Shown: positions 54,450-64,000, counted from the first letter of the stretch. The stretch: DNA of 64,000 nucleotides from Flavobacterium flavigenum (GCF_027111255.2 NZ_CP114285.2:2170001-2234000), one strand, 5' to 3'. Made by a program: numbers and translations. Notes: generated from the letters alone by a model not told the origin.

Positions 54450-56417
54450 TTATTTATCCAAAACCTCAAAAGTAGAGTTCATACTTTTAAATTCAGGAAC
54501 AATTTTTTTCATTTTACTTACTATCTCATCATTGTTATAAAAACTCGAAATATCTATAAGCTCTTCAATTTCAACATGCAAATTTTCATATTCATCCTGA
54601 ATTTCCTGTGCTATCATGATCTTATTATGATAAGTGGGTAAAGTTTTAGAAGTATCATTTAATAATTCTTCATATAATTTTTCACCTGGTCTTAGGCCTA
54701 CAATTTTTATTTTAATTTCTTTATCAGGAATAAAGCCGGCTAACTTAATCATTTTTTTTGCTAAATCAATAATCCTTACCGGTTTTCCCATATCAAAAAT
54801 ATAAATTTCGCCACCATTTCCCATTGCTCCTGCCTCTAAAACTAACTGACAAGCTTCTGGAATAGTCATAAAGTAACGAATAATATCCTGATGTGTAATT
54901 GTGACAGGCCCCCCCTGAGCAATTTGTTTAGTAAATAATGGAACTACTGATCCATTAGACCCTAAAACATTTCCAAATCGGGTTGTAATGAATTTGGTTT
55001 TACATTCTGATTCCTCTTTTTGATTTTTCAAAAATAGCGACTGTACATATTTTTCGGCAATGCGCTTACTTGCCCCCATAACATTACTAGGATTTACAGC
55101 TTTATCAGTAGAAACCATTACGAACTTCTTTACCCTGTACTTACAAGATAAGTCGGCTAAATTTTTTGTTCCCTTAACATTCGTGAGGATTGCTTGTGAA
55201 GGATTTTCTTCCATCAAAGGAACATGTTTATAAGCGGCGGCATGAAAAACAACTTGTGGCCTGAAATCACTAAAAACCTTCTCTAAGGCCTTTTTGCTTT
55301 TAACATCTGCAATAACAGCTCTTATTTTAGTTTGAGAATCTAATGCTAGGGTTTCTAAACATAAATTATGTAAAGGAGTCTCTGCGTGGTCTAAAATTAT
55401 TATAGTTTTGGGATTAAATCCTAAAACCTGTCTTACAATTTCACTGCCAATAGAACCTGCTGCACCTGTAATGAGTATGACTTTATCTTTTAATTGTTTC
55501 GATATTGATTTACTGTCCAATACAATTGGTTTTCTTTCCAAGAGATCTTCAATCTGAATATTCTTAACTTTTTGAGAAATTTCTTTTTGGTTTTCCCAAT
55601 CAGAAATTAACGGAACAGTGTATACTCTGTAATTGAATTCTAAACATTGGTCAACGATAATCAACTGTTCATCTTTAGACAAGCTTTTGTCTGCAATAAT
55701 AACAGCTTCGGCAGCTACGGAACGCATCAAAGCAGGTAATTTTTTCTTTTGGATTAATATTGGCAAATCCAACATTCTTTTAGATGCATTCTGGCTGTTT
55801 TTATCTACAAAACCAACTATCTTAAATCTTGAAGGAGTTTCAAACTTTAATGCATTTGCTACAGAAATTGCATTAGCATCTGTTCCATAAATAACTGTCC
55901 GAATTAATTTTGAATCAGTTTTCTCAGAAAAATAAATTTCAAAAGTTTGTTTTACAACTACTCTATATAAAAATAATCCACAAAAAGACAGTACTAAGTT
56001 TATAAAAAGTGCTGTATTTAAAAAGGCCTTATGTCCAGAATATAATTCAAAAACTAAATTAATAATCAAAAAGAAAATTAAAACTGAGATTTGAGAAAAT
56101 AACAGCTTTATTGCATCTATATATGAAGAGTGCCTAATTATTCCTGAATATGTTCTAAATAACCAGAAAAAAAATACATTAACAATAATAAGACTCGATA
56201 CGAAATAAAAACCATATGAAGTTACTATGTAACCTATTGCTGTTCCTTCAAACAGCATATAAGTAAATGTAAATGAAAACAAAAGAACCATTATATCAAT
56301 CGCAACAATAATCCATCTTGGCAGGTAACTAAGATTATTAATGTTTGCTTTAATATTTCTTGGAGAAAATTTATTGTACAAAAAAGCTGTTATTTTAGTT
56401 AATGGGTTTGTATCCAA
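54450..56417 (-). CDS. Nucleoside-diphosphate-sugar 4,6-dehydratase, CapD/WbpM/PglF type
   Basis: 655 residues. Four membrane segments (about 30-140), a CoA-binding-like Rossmann region (GTDANAISVANAL), then the SDR dehydratase domain. That domain has ITGAAGSIGSEIVRQV, FHAAAYKHVPLME, VSTDKAVNPSNVMGASKR and RFGNVLGSNGSVVPLF. The catalytic region reads SNVMGASK, with Met where many SDRs have Tyr, as is normal in this membrane-bound class. It converts UDP-GlcNAc to the 4-keto-6-deoxy sugar for QuiNAc, FucNAc or bacillosamine-type sugars. Confidence 0.92.
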   Translation of the reverse strand: MDTNPLTKITAFLYNKFSPRNIKANINNLSYLPRWIIVAIDIMVLLFSFTFTYMLFEGTAIGYIVTSYGFYFVSSLIIVNVFFFWLFRTYSGIIRHSSYIDAIKLLFSQISVLIFFLIINLVFELYSGHKAFLNTALFINLVLSFCGLFLYRVVVKQTFEIYFSEKTDSKLIRTVIYGTDANAISVANALKFETPSRFKIVGFVDKNSQNASKRMLDLPILIQKKKLPALMRSVAAEAVIIADKSLSKDEQLIIVDQCLEFNYRVYTVPLISDWENQKEISQKVKNIQIEDLLERKPIVLDSKSISKQLKDKVILITGAAGSIGSEIVRQVLGFNPKTIIILDHAETPLHNLCLETLALDSQTKIRAVIADVKSKKALEKVFSDFRPQVVFHAAAYKHVPLMEENPSQAILTNVKGTKNLADLSCKYRVKKFVMVSTDKAVNPSNVMGASKRIAEKYVQSLFLKNQKEESECKTKFITTRFGNVLGSNGSVVPLFTKQIAQGGPVTITHQDIIRYFMTIPEACQLVLEAGAMGNGGEIYIFDMGKPVRIIDLAKKMIKLAGFIPDKEIKIKIVGLRPGEKLYEELLNDTSKTLPTYHNKIMIAQEIQDEYENLHVEIEELIDISSFYNNDEIVSKMKKIVPEFKSMNSTFEVLDK

Positions 56418-56493
56418 GCTAATTATCTTTAGTATTGAAAAATTATACTTACAAAAATACTAATTAATGGTTTTAAAAAATATCCTTTTAAAA

Positions 56494-57378
56494 TTAAAAT
56501 CGATTTCCTTTTATTTTCTGCCTTAAAAATTCCATTAAATAAGAACCATATCCTGATTTAATCAATGGTAAAGCAAGTTCTTCTAGCTGCTCATCTGAGA
56601 TAAACCCTTGTCGCCAAGCAATTTCTTCAATGCAGCCTACTTTTAATCCCTGTCTTTCTTCTAAAACCTGAACAAATTGTCCAGCCTGCATTAAACTATT
56701 AAACGTCCCTGTATCAAGCCAAGCTGTCCCTCTGCTTAAAATACCAACCTTTAACAATCCTTTTTCTAAATATACTTTGTTTACATCTGTAATTTCGTAT
56801 TCACCTCTGGCACTTGGCTGGATACTTTTAGCAATTTCGACAACTGAATTATCGTAAAAATATAGTCCCGGAACTGCATAACTTGATTTTGGCGCTTTAG
56901 GTTTTTCTTCTATTGAAATAGCTGTAAAATTTTCATCAAATTGTACTACACCATAACGCTCAGGATCAGAAACGTGATAAGCAAATACTACACCACCGTT
57001 TGGTTTAGTATTTGATTTCAAAAGTTCTTGCATATTAGAACCGAAAAATATGTTATCTCCTAAAATCAGTGCTACATCGTCATTACCAATAAATTCCTCT
57101 CCAATCACAAAAGCCTGAGCCAAACCATTAGGAATCGCCTGCTCTGCATAACTGAATTTACATCCTAAGCTGGAACCATCTCCCAATAATTTTTTAAAAT
57201 TAGGTAAATCGTGGGGAGTCGAAATAATCAGTATTTCATTTATTCCAGACATCATCAATATTGACAATGGATAATAAATCATTGGCTTGTCGTATACAGG
57301 CATCATTTGCTTACTCATTGCAAGTGTCAGAGGGTGCAAACGTGTTCCTGAACCGCCAGCTAATATAATTCCTTTCAT
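56494..57378 (-). CDS. rfbA: Glucose-1-phosphate thymidylyltransferase
   Basis: 294 residues. [51 protein letters not shown] ([10 protein letters not shown]) and [12 protein letters not shown] mark RmlA. It makes dTDP-glucose from glucose-1-P and dTTP. rfbD and rfbC lie upstream in the same run; rfbB is not in the window. Confidence 0.95.
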   Translation of the reverse strand: MKGIILAGGSGTRLHPLTLAMSKQMMPVYDKPMIYYPLSILMMSGINEILIISTPHDLPNFKKLLGDGSSLGCKFSYAEQAIPNGLAQAFVIGEEFIGNDDVALILGDNIFFGSNMQELLKSNTKPNGGVVFAYHVSDPERYGVVQFDENFTAISIEEKPKAPKSSYAVPGLYFYDNSVVEIAKSIQPSARGEYEITDVNKVYLEKGLLKVGILSRGTAWLDTGTFNSLMQAGQFVQVLEERQGLKVGCIEEIAWRQGFISDEQLEELALPLIKSGYGSYLMEFLRQKIKGNRF

Positions 57379-57439
57379 AATTTAAATATTAAGTTTCTTT
57401 ATTTGTTATCTGAAATATTATCCTAAAATGTTAATCATT

Positions 57440-58285
57440 TTAGTCAAACATTTTCTTTAAACTTTCTTTATAATCCGGTATATGTAAATTATAAACTGTT
57501 TTTATTTTATTCTTATCTAATAATGAAAATTGCGGACGTGCTGCCGGGGTTGGATAAGATGCAGATGGAATTCCTTCTAATCTACAGTTATAACTTCCAA
57601 ATTCTTTAATATTCAACGCAAATTCATACCAGCTTATTTCACCTTCATTGGAAAAATTATAGATTCCAGGAATCCATTTTTCAGATTCTAAAATGAACAT
57701 CATCGCCTTTGCCAGATCTGCCGCATAAGTTGGTGAACCTATTTGATCGTTAACCACATTAATGGATTCTCTTTCCTGCATCAAACGCTGCATTGTTTTG
57801 ACAAAATTATTTCCGAACTTACTATACACCCAAGAGGTTCTAATAATAATCGAATCTTGATTTTCTTCTAAACAAGAGATTTCTCCAGCAAGTTTACTCT
57901 CTCCATAAATATTTATTGGATTTGTCTTTGCTTCTTCATTTAGTGCCAAGGACAAAGTGCCATCAAAAACATAGTCTGTTGAAATATGCATTAATTTCAC
58001 ATTCTTATCTTTTGCATATTTCGCTATCAACTTTACTGCTAAATGATTTATAGCAAAGGCAATATCTTTTTCTAATTCTGCCTTATCAACAGCTGTATAA
58101 GCTCCACAATTTAAAATTATATCAGGTTTTATTTCATTCAATTGGATTTTTAATAAATCCAGATTATCTAAAGTGACCTGATTTCTATTTGCAAAATACC
58201 ATTCATATTGTGGATAATCAGAAGAAAGCTCTGAGAGTTCTGAACCTAATTGCCCTTTTGCCCCGGTTACTAAAATTTTTCCCAT
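57440..58285 (-). CDS. rfbD: dTDP-4-dehydrorhamnose reductase
   Basis: 281 residues. LVTGAKGQLGSEL, the catalytic STDYVFDG and YGESKLAGE (YxxxK), then IRTSWVYSKFGNNFV. It makes dTDP-L-rhamnose. Its start overlaps the stop of rfbC by one base. Confidence 0.94.
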   Translation of the reverse strand: MGKILVTGAKGQLGSELSELSSDYPQYEWYFANRNQVTLDNLDLLKIQLNEIKPDIILNCGAYTAVDKAELEKDIAFAINHLAVKLIAKYAKDKNVKLMHISTDYVFDGTLSLALNEEAKTNPINIYGESKLAGEISCLEENQDSIIIRTSWVYSKFGNNFVKTMQRLMQERESINVVNDQIGSPTYAADLAKAMMFILESEKWIPGIYNFSNEGEISWYEFALNIKEFGSYNCRLEGIPSASYPTPAARPQFSLLDKNKIKTVYNLHIPDYKESLKKMFD

Positions 58286-58833
58286 TAAAATAAACTGTTA
58301 CAATTTTCAATATAAGGTAAAACCTGATCTTTTTCAGAGACAATTGCATCATTTAGATCTATTCCCCAATCAATATTTAAAGATGGATCATCAAATTTGA
58401 TTCCGCCTTCTGAACCTTTGTTATAAAACTGATCGCATTTATACATCACAGAAGCTGTTTCACTGAGAACAGAAAAACCATGAGCAAATCCCTGAGGAAT
58501 CAGCAATTGCTTTTTGTTTTCTGCAGAAAGCAATATACTAAATGACTTTCCATAAGTTGGAGAATCTTTTCTTAAATCTATCGCTACATCCATTATTTCA
58601 CCTTCCAGAACCCTAACCAGTTTTGTTTGTGCAAAAGGCGGGTTTTGATAATGTAAACCACGTAAAGTACCTTTTTTAGAAAAAGACTGGTTATCCTGAA
58701 CAAATTCAATATTTATTCCTAAATTTTGAAATTTTGTCTTACTATACGATTCAAAAAAATACCCTCTCTCATCGCCAAAAACTGTTGGCTCAGCTATTAA
58801 TAAATCTTTTATAAATGTTTCTTCAATTTTCAT
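58285..58833 (-). CDS. rfbC: dTDP-4-dehydrorhamnose 3,5-epimerase
   Basis: 182 residues. Cupin enzyme with RGYFFESYSKTKF, FVQDNQSFSKKGTLRGLHYQ (catalytic His in GLHYQ), IPQGFAHGFSVLSE and YKCDQFYNK. Ends at the rfbD start and begins 3 nt after the aminotransferase stop. Confidence 0.95.
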   Translation of the reverse strand: MKIEETFIKDLLIAEPTVFGDERGYFFESYSKTKFQNLGINIEFVQDNQSFSKKGTLRGLHYQNPPFAQTKLVRVLEGEIMDVAIDLRKDSPTYGKSFSILLSAENKKQLLIPQGFAHGFSVLSETASVMYKCDQFYNKGSEGGIKFDDPSLNIDWGIDLNDAIVSEKDQVLPYIENCNSLF

Positions 58834-58835
58834 AT

Positions 58836-59978
58836 TTAACTTTTATAATTATTCAACAAGTTATGGATTACCTTTTTTATTCTGTCTTTTTCTTCTTCTG
58901 TCAGATGTGAGCCAGAAGGCAGACACAGCCCTCTTTTAAACAAATTTTCTGCTACGTTACCGCCATAATAAGGATATCTTGAAAAAACGGGCTGTAAATG
59001 CATTGGTTTCCAAATAGGCCTGCATTCAATATTGGCGTTTTCAAATGCGAGCCTTAAAGTTTCCGGGGTTATGCTTTTATTCTCCTTAATTAAAATTGTA
59101 CTCAGCCAATAATTCGAAAAAAAAACACCTTTGGTCTGGAATAATTCTATTTCTTTCACATTCTTAAAGATTGCCTTGTAAAAGTGATTCATCTTTATTC
59201 TGGAGTCTATATTTTTATCCAAAACCTCCATCTGACCAAGTCCCACTCCGGCACAAATATTACTCATCCTGTAGTTATACCCTATTTCACTGTGTTGATA
59301 ATGCACAGCTTCATCTTTTGATTGGGTTGCATAAAAAATGGCTTTTTCTTTTGCTTTTTTTGATTTCGAAATTAAGGCCCCTCCTCCTGATGTGGTTATG
59401 ATTTTATTACCATTAAAAGATAAAATACTAAAAGTTCCTAACGTCCCACATTTCTTCCCTTTGTAGGAACTTCCTAAAGCCTCTGCACTATCCTCAATAA
59501 CCGGAATTTGATATCGTTCTGCAATTTTATGGATTTCATCAGCTTTGTATGGATTACCATACAAATGGACAGCTATAATCGCTTTAGGCTTTTTTCCTTT
59601 TCTTATCCTGTCACAGATTGCAATTTCGAGCTGTTCAGGACATATATTCCAAGTTTCAGGTTCGCTGTCTACGAATACAGGAATTGCTGTCTGATATAAA
59701 ATTGGATTAGCCGATGCAGAAAACGTTAAACTTTGACAAATTACTTCATCATCAATTCCAACTCCTAATGAAACCAAAGCCAAATGAATTGCTGAAGTCC
59801 CTGAGTTCAGTGCTGTTACATGAGATTCAGCACCAAGATAATTTTCTAAAACTTCTTCAAAATCATCTACATTTGGCCCTCCTGAAGTGATCCAATTGTC
59901 ATCAAGTGCTTTTTGAATATATTTTTGTTCAAAACCACTTTGTTGTGACAGTGACAGAAAAATTCTTTTATTATTCAT
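58836..59978 (-). CDS. DegT/DnrJ/EryC1 PLP-dependent sugar aminotransferase
   Basis: 380 residues from ATG 59978 (MNNKRIFLSLSQQSG), overlapping the upstream stop by 8 nt; an earlier in-frame ATG (60020) would overlap more. LNSGTSAIHLAL, VIEDSAEALGSSY and the PLP-Lys motif LSFNGNKIITTSGGG are present. It transaminates a keto sugar, either UDP-4-keto-6-deoxy-GlcNAc (PglE-type, with the CapD enzyme) or a dTDP-keto sugar (with the cupin gene upstream). Confidence 0.9.
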   Translation of the reverse strand: MNNKRIFLSLSQQSGFEQKYIQKALDDNWITSGGPNVDDFEEVLENYLGAESHVTALNSGTSAIHLALVSLGVGIDDEVICQSLTFSASANPILYQTAIPVFVDSEPETWNICPEQLEIAICDRIRKGKKPKAIIAVHLYGNPYKADEIHKIAERYQIPVIEDSAEALGSSYKGKKCGTLGTFSILSFNGNKIITTSGGGALISKSKKAKEKAIFYATQSKDEAVHYQHSEIGYNYRMSNICAGVGLGQMEVLDKNIDSRIKMNHFYKAIFKNVKEIELFQTKGVFFSNYWLSTILIKENKSITPETLRLAFENANIECRPIWKPMHLQPVFSRYPYYGGNVAENLFKRGLCLPSGSHLTEEEKDRIKKVIHNLLNNYKS

Positions 59979-60396
59979 TAATTTTCCAATAATCTGAAGC
60001 ATACCTGACATCGTCATCACTAACAGCTGACAATGGCAAAGTAGAAAATGATATTAATTTCGAATCTGTTTCCAATGATTCTATTGCATTGGCATAACCT
60101 GGAGGTATATGCACTATTTTACTATCTGAAGCACTAACAATTATAGTTTCAATATTTAAATCTTTTGAAGGATTTTCCCAATTGTCAATTTTTACAAAAT
60201 GAATTTTAAAAGATCCTTTTACACAATAGAAATTTTTAGCATCTAATTTGTGTCCTTGCCAGGCTCGAATTGGATTTTCATCAGAATTGCTAATAATATA
60301 AAATCTTTCGATATTCTTAAAGCTAAAATTATTTACATAAGAAATAGTTCCTCTGTGATCTGAAAAATGTCCACCCTCTACTATTTTTGGCTTCAT
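59971..60396 (-). CDS. Cupin-fold sugar isomerase/epimerase (WxcM/FdtA-like)
   Basis: 141 residues. DHRGTISYVNNFSF, ERFYIISN, WQGHKLDAKNFYCVKGSFKI and VHIPPGYANAIESL give the double-stranded beta-helix of RmlC-related sugar enzymes. FdtA-type members isomerise the keto group of dTDP-sugars before an aminotransferase acts, and such a gene follows here. A non-catalytic cupin cannot be excluded. Confidence 0.75.
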   Translation of the reverse strand: MKPKIVEGGHFSDHRGTISYVNNFSFKNIERFYIISNSDENPIRAWQGHKLDAKNFYCVKGSFKIHFVKIDNWENPSKDLNIETIIVSASDSKIVHIPPGYANAIESLETDSKLISFSTLPLSAVSDDDVRYASDYWKINE

Positions 60397-61358
60397 TAAT
60401 TTAATTTGATATCTACTTTTTTTAACAAATGAAATTTTAAGCTATATAAAAAAAGTAAAGGAATACTAACAACAAGGAAAATTATTCCATCATGAATTTT
60501 TTGATATAGAAAAATGACGAGAATAGAAATAGCCATTTGCGTTAAAGCATAATATAATGCAACCAATCTATGCTGAATTTTATATTCATTACTCAATATT
60601 TGATAAAAATGTAATCGATGTGCTTCAAAAATATTTTGCTTTAAGTACAGTCTATGAATAATCGTACACACCGCATCGGTACCATAAACTGCTAAAAACA
60701 ATAGCCAAACAGTTGAATCTGTTTTCAACATAAGCCTTAAAATCAAATAGATAATCCAAAAAGCAATAGTAATGCTACCTACATCGCCTGCAAAACATCT
60801 TGCCTTTTTTCTATAATTAAAAAACAAAAAGACCAAACTGGCAATGATTGCGTATTTTATAAAATCACCTTCTGTAAACAACTGAATCTTTGTATTAACA
60901 TATAATAGCGAACCCATGACCACTAAAGTATACAACCCTGTAATTCCATTGATTCCGTCCATGAAGTTATAAGCATTCATTAAACCAATTGCAGTTATAT
61001 AAGCCAATATAATTACTAAAATAGAAACAGTATTAAAAACTCCTAAATCAAAAAAAACTAAAGCAATTGCTATAAAATGAATCACTATTCGGATTTTATT
61101 TGATAAACTCTGAATGTCATCCCAAAAACTAACCAAACTAACAAATGTGATTGCAGTGAAGAAGAAATAATAACTTTGAATATTTTGAACAAAATAAAAT
61201 AATGCGGAAAACCAGAATATGATTCCCCCACCTCTTAATGTGATTTCTTTGTGAGAACTTCTTTCGTTTGGCTTATCTATAATATTGAAATAATTAGCTA
61301 CTTTAAAATAAAGCAACATTAAAATCATTAAAATAACTCCACATAGTGTATATTCCAT
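60396..61358 (-). CDS. Undecaprenyl-phosphate HexNAc-1-phosphate transferase (WecA/WbpL/MraY family)
   Basis: 320 residues with about ten membrane segments. FNIIDKPNERSSHKE, LRGGGIIFW, FWDDIQSLSNKIR, YNFMDGINGITGLY and FAGDVGSITIAFW are family landmarks; the Asp pairs bind Mg. It begins a lipid-linked oligosaccharide with GlcNAc, QuiNAc or FucNAc phosphate. Given the WbpM- and WbpV-like genes, a QuiNAc/FucNAc start is reasonable. Overlaps the cupin start by one base. Confidence 0.93.
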   Translation of the reverse strand: MEYTLCGVILMILMLLYFKVANYFNIIDKPNERSSHKEITLRGGGIIFWFSALFYFVQNIQSYYFFFTAITFVSLVSFWDDIQSLSNKIRIVIHFIAIALVFFDLGVFNTVSILVIILAYITAIGLMNAYNFMDGINGITGLYTLVVMGSLLYVNTKIQLFTEGDFIKYAIIASLVFLFFNYRKKARCFAGDVGSITIAFWIIYLILRLMLKTDSTVWLLFLAVYGTDAVCTIIHRLYLKQNIFEAHRLHFYQILSNEYKIQHRLVALYYALTQMAISILVIFLYQKIHDGIIFLVVSIPLLFLYSLKFHLLKKVDIKLN

Positions 61359-61392
61359 TTTATTTTAATTAAAAAAATATATTTTTAACTTG

Positions 61393-62460
61393 TTAATATT
61401 TATCAAGGTTTTCTCTAAATAAATAATTTCTATAAGGTATGAGAGTAGAATTTACACCCTCGGAATCTATTTTAATTGCTCTAAAAAAAGGCAATATATA
61501 AAAGCAACAAATAAAACCAATCAACCACAGTTTTCTGTTTTCTATTGATGAACGTATAATTTCAGCAACAAGTATAATTTCAAAAATCCTAAAATAAATA
61601 TAAAGTCGTGTTAAATCAATAGATTCAGAAAATAGATTTAAAAAAAATATTGAAGATATGTAAACTAATAACAAGTTTTTTTGTTGATCATATTGAAAAC
61701 CATGTTTTTCATAAAAACTTATAACAATCAATCCCATTAAATTCATCACTATCAACTTCGCCAAAGGAACCGGAACTGTAAATTTATCAGAAACGTAAAA
61801 TAAATAATGAGAATTTTTAAAAAATAGACTTAACCAATAAATGACACCTATTTGACCTATTAAAAAACTAACCACGATTAACAAATATAATTCACGAGTT
61901 TTTATAAAACTTCCAAATTTAAAAACTAAAAAAAAAACGACAAAAGGCAACAAACAACTGTAATGAATCGATATTCCAATTGACATCAATAAAATAAAAC
62001 TTATATATTTTTTATTTAATAAGTAACTCATAGCGAAAAAAGAAATAGCGACAGACAAAGATTGTCTTATTCCATTCAAAGAAAATATAAATAAAACTGG
62101 TATAAAAACAAAAAGCACCAAAGGCAGATTTATTTTGTCTGTGTATTTTTTAATGCCTAGGTAAACTAAAATGTAGTTAAAAAAAGAAAAAAAGAAGAAA
62201 AGAAAATGATAATCTAAATTTAAATACCGAAAAACTTTCATAATACCCAGAAATCCAAATTCAAAATTGTCATCTCTACTACCCCTAATGTACCAATCAA
62301 CATAATTATCATAATCACAACCAATCCTGTCTCGGAATCCTCCAATTAACACCAAAATAGTTAAAAGTATTAAGCTAATAGTTTTTTCAGCATTAGGATA
62401 TCTATAACTAAAAAGGAGTAAAACTAATACTACAATAACTAATAAAATATAAAAAAACAT
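61393..62460 (-). CDS. EpsG-family polysaccharide polymerase-like membrane protein
   Basis: 355 residues with about ten membrane segments. GGFRDRIGCDYDNYVDWY is the typical EpsG-family first loop; SLNGIRQSLSVAISFFAMSYL and IGISIHYSCLLPF follow. These proteins act as Wzy-like polymerases of glycan repeats. A flippase (Wzx) is missing nearby. Upstream is a 249-nt AT-rich gap without a gene. Confidence 0.85.
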   Translation of the reverse strand: MFFYILLVIVVLVLLLFSYRYPNAEKTISLILLTILVLIGGFRDRIGCDYDNYVDWYIRGSRDDNFEFGFLGIMKVFRYLNLDYHFLFFFFSFFNYILVYLGIKKYTDKINLPLVLFVFIPVLFIFSLNGIRQSLSVAISFFAMSYLLNKKYISFILLMSIGISIHYSCLLPFVVFFLVFKFGSFIKTRELYLLIVVSFLIGQIGVIYWLSLFFKNSHYLFYVSDKFTVPVPLAKLIVMNLMGLIVISFYEKHGFQYDQQKNLLLVYISSIFFLNLFSESIDLTRLYIYFRIFEIILVAEIIRSSIENRKLWLIGFICCFYILPFFRAIKIDSEGVNSTLIPYRNYLFRENLDKY

Positions 62461-62709
62461 AAAATATTCTATTTAATCTCTTCTAAAATCTCTTACTTTA
62501 CCTCATTTATTCTTCAATGCTGAGATTAATTTTGTCAATTACTAAAATTTATCAAATATTTAACATTATTATTGTATGCAAAATGGTAAAATAAGTCATA
62601 TTAAAAAACAAGGAAAATCATCAATCCGTTAAAAAATCATATTTTTCTTACTATAAATCATCAATATATGCTATGTTTTGAATTATTATGACTGTTTGAT
62701 TTTTTTTAC

Positions 62710-63603
62710 TTATTTAAAAGAATTAAATGTTTTTATAATACCTTCTTCTACTGATATAGGCAAGGATTTCCCAATCGCTTTTACTATCTTTTGATTACTT
62801 ACAACATAATTTTCTGTTAACTTTTGCAAACGTTCTGAATTTAATGGTAAACGTAAATAGTCTCCTATCTTAGTAATACCCACAATCCAATAAACAGGAA
62901 TTGACCAAATATTACTTTTTTTATTTAAGTTAGTTCTCAACAACTTAACCAATATATTTGTAGACAAAGGTTTATCATCCGCTATATGATATATACCTGA
63001 AGTTATTGACTCGTTTTCCAACAATTCCTTTATAACAAAACAAAGGTTTTCTATGCTCAAAAAAGAACGTAAATTTTCAAAAGCTCCCAACGGCCAAGGC
63101 AATCCTCTTGCGATCATCTTATAAAGTAAATTTAAATTACCTTTATTTCCTGGACCGTGAACCATACAAGGCCTTAGAATATAAATCCTTTTACCCTGAG
63201 GTAGTTCCTTACTTAAAATATATTCTTCAGCTTTAAATTTAGCTATTCCATAATGAGTCAAAGGGTGTGCAATTTCGTCTTCCGTTAAAACCCCATCCAC
63301 TCTGTCGGCAATTGCCTTCACCGTGCTCATAAATATGAACACATTTGCATCCGAAACCAAAAAAGCATCAAATAATTGTTTTGTGAGCTCAAAGATAGAA
63401 TCATAATAATCTTTTGGATTACCCACTTTTTTTAAATCATGGGCTTTTCCTGCAAGATGAATTATCGCACCAGTGTTCATTATATTAAATTCTTGATTAG
63501 GTATGTAACGAATACTCATTGGTTTGATATCACAAGTTGCCCTCAAATAATCTTGAAGATTTCTACCTACAAAGCCTGTTGCTCCTGTTATTACAATATT
63601 CAT
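62710..63603 (-). CDS. NAD-dependent sugar epimerase/reductase (WbpV-like SDR)
   Basis: 297 residues. VITGATGFVGRNL is the dinucleotide-binding loop, IHLAGKAHD the second strand, MSTVKAIADR and HYGIAKFKAEEYI the catalytic Ser/Tyr/Lys region. WbpV-type enzymes reduce UDP-4-keto-6-deoxy-HexNAc to UDP-QuiNAc/FucNAc, which fits the WbpM-type and WbpL-type genes in this block. A 252-nt gene-free stretch follows upstream. Confidence 0.88.
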   Translation of the reverse strand: MNIVITGATGFVGRNLQDYLRATCDIKPMSIRYIPNQEFNIMNTGAIIHLAGKAHDLKKVGNPKDYYDSIFELTKQLFDAFLVSDANVFIFMSTVKAIADRVDGVLTEDEIAHPLTHYGIAKFKAEEYILSKELPQGKRIYILRPCMVHGPGNKGNLNLLYKMIARGLPWPLGAFENLRSFLSIENLCFVIKELLENESITSGIYHIADDKPLSTNILVKLLRTNLNKKSNIWSIPVYWIVGITKIGDYLRLPLNSERLQKLTENYVVSNQKIVKAIGKSLPISVEEGIIKTFNSFK

Positions 63604-63855
63604 CTCAATTTTATAATCTATTATTTTTTTGATTTTATATTATGCTAAAAAAACATATTCTTTAAATAAAATTAAACATGTCTGAATTTAATTAATGCCG
63701 TTATTATTTTTTTGATTGTAAAAATAGTCTCTTAAAAAAATGACTTATTAACTTCCGACATATTCTTCTGTTTTTTAGGTAACAGGAACTTATAACATTT
63801 TTTTCGTTTTCTAAATTTTATAGCAGAAAGAGTATTATTTTTTTCAAATATAAAA

Positions 63856-64000
63856 TTACACCTCAGTTTTAAAATAATTAATAAGTTTTAATTGTTCTTC
63901 AACAAAAAAAGATCGAGAATACATATGATGGTTTTTGAAACAATTTAAAGATAACTTTTCAAGTACATCTTTATTCAAATTTAAATATTTCAATTTTTCA
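63856..64000 (-). CDS. C-terminal end of a gene cut by the window edge (probably a glycosyltransferase)
   Basis: Minus strand, 47 codons ending in TAA at 63856-63858. The residues (LSLNCFKNHHMYSRSFFVEE, then QLKLINYFKTEV) look like the last two helices of a GT4 transferase, where a SREKFS-like segment and a hydrophobic helix end the protein. Too short for a firm call. Confidence 0.55.
   Translation of the reverse strand, partial: EKLKYLNLNKDVLEKLSLNCFKNHHMYSRSFFVEEQLKLINYFKTEV

Overview
The window looks like a chromosomal segment of a Flavobacterium-type bacterium (Bacteroidota, close to the F. johnsoniae group). It is AT-rich, its recognisable promoters follow the Bacteroidota pattern (TTG, about 19 nt, TAnnTTTG), Shine-Dalgarno sites are mostly absent, and family-typical genes occur: a PorV/PorQ-family outer-membrane protein, a DUF4105/Lnb protein, DUF5362 and a DUF4105-PorV neighbourhood. 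No phage, insertion sequence, CRISPR array or rRNA was seen.

Positions 1-25205 hold core and housekeeping genes. In order: a cut-off membrane metallophosphoesterase; an OmpR-type two-component system flanked on both sides by two paralogous small secreted Lys/Ala-rich peptides that resemble acid-shock protein Asr; DNA polymerase I; a DUF5362 membrane protein; a tandemly duplicated tRNA-Thr(TGT) cassette; an idi-queD-bcp-manA run; msrB-msrA; a PL7-like secreted protein with unusual catalytic positions in front of a 657-nt gene-free gap; a FAD oxidoreductase; recQ; kdsD-tatC-CMD protein; lptB; a GH25 lysozyme; pssA; a PorV/PorQ protein; and a likely lipoprotein N-acyltransferase (Lnb).

Positions 25208-64000 form one very large surface-polysaccharide locus, all on the minus strand. 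The upstream block (63603 to 54450) makes nucleotide sugars and the lipid-linked first sugar: WbpV-like reductase, EpsG-like polymerase, WecA/WbpL-like transferase, cupin isomerase, aminotransferase, rfbC, rfbD, rfbA and a CapD/WbpM-type dehydratase. It closes with a terminator at 54391-54429. The downstream block starts with an ABC exporter (Wzm/Wzt with a C-terminal glycan-binding domain) and a methyltransferase. About fifteen glycosyltransferases follow, with a sialic-acid-type neuA-neuB-neuC module, an MBOAT/SGNH-like O-acylation pair, an O-antigen ligase-like protein and a polyprenyl-phosphate sugar transferase. A partial glycosyltransferase runs off the right edge.

The most notable points are: (1) the two-component/peptide module, in which both peptide promoters carry the same 11-bp-spaced tandem CTTCATTTTG boxes at the same distance from the -7 element; (2) a decayed second neuC copy and a GT10 gene broken by a one-base change in a T run, which together record gene turnover inside the polysaccharide locus; (3) the PL7-like protein lacking the usual catalytic His and Tyr; (4) coexistence of a Wzy-like and an ABC-export route with no Wzx flippase in view.
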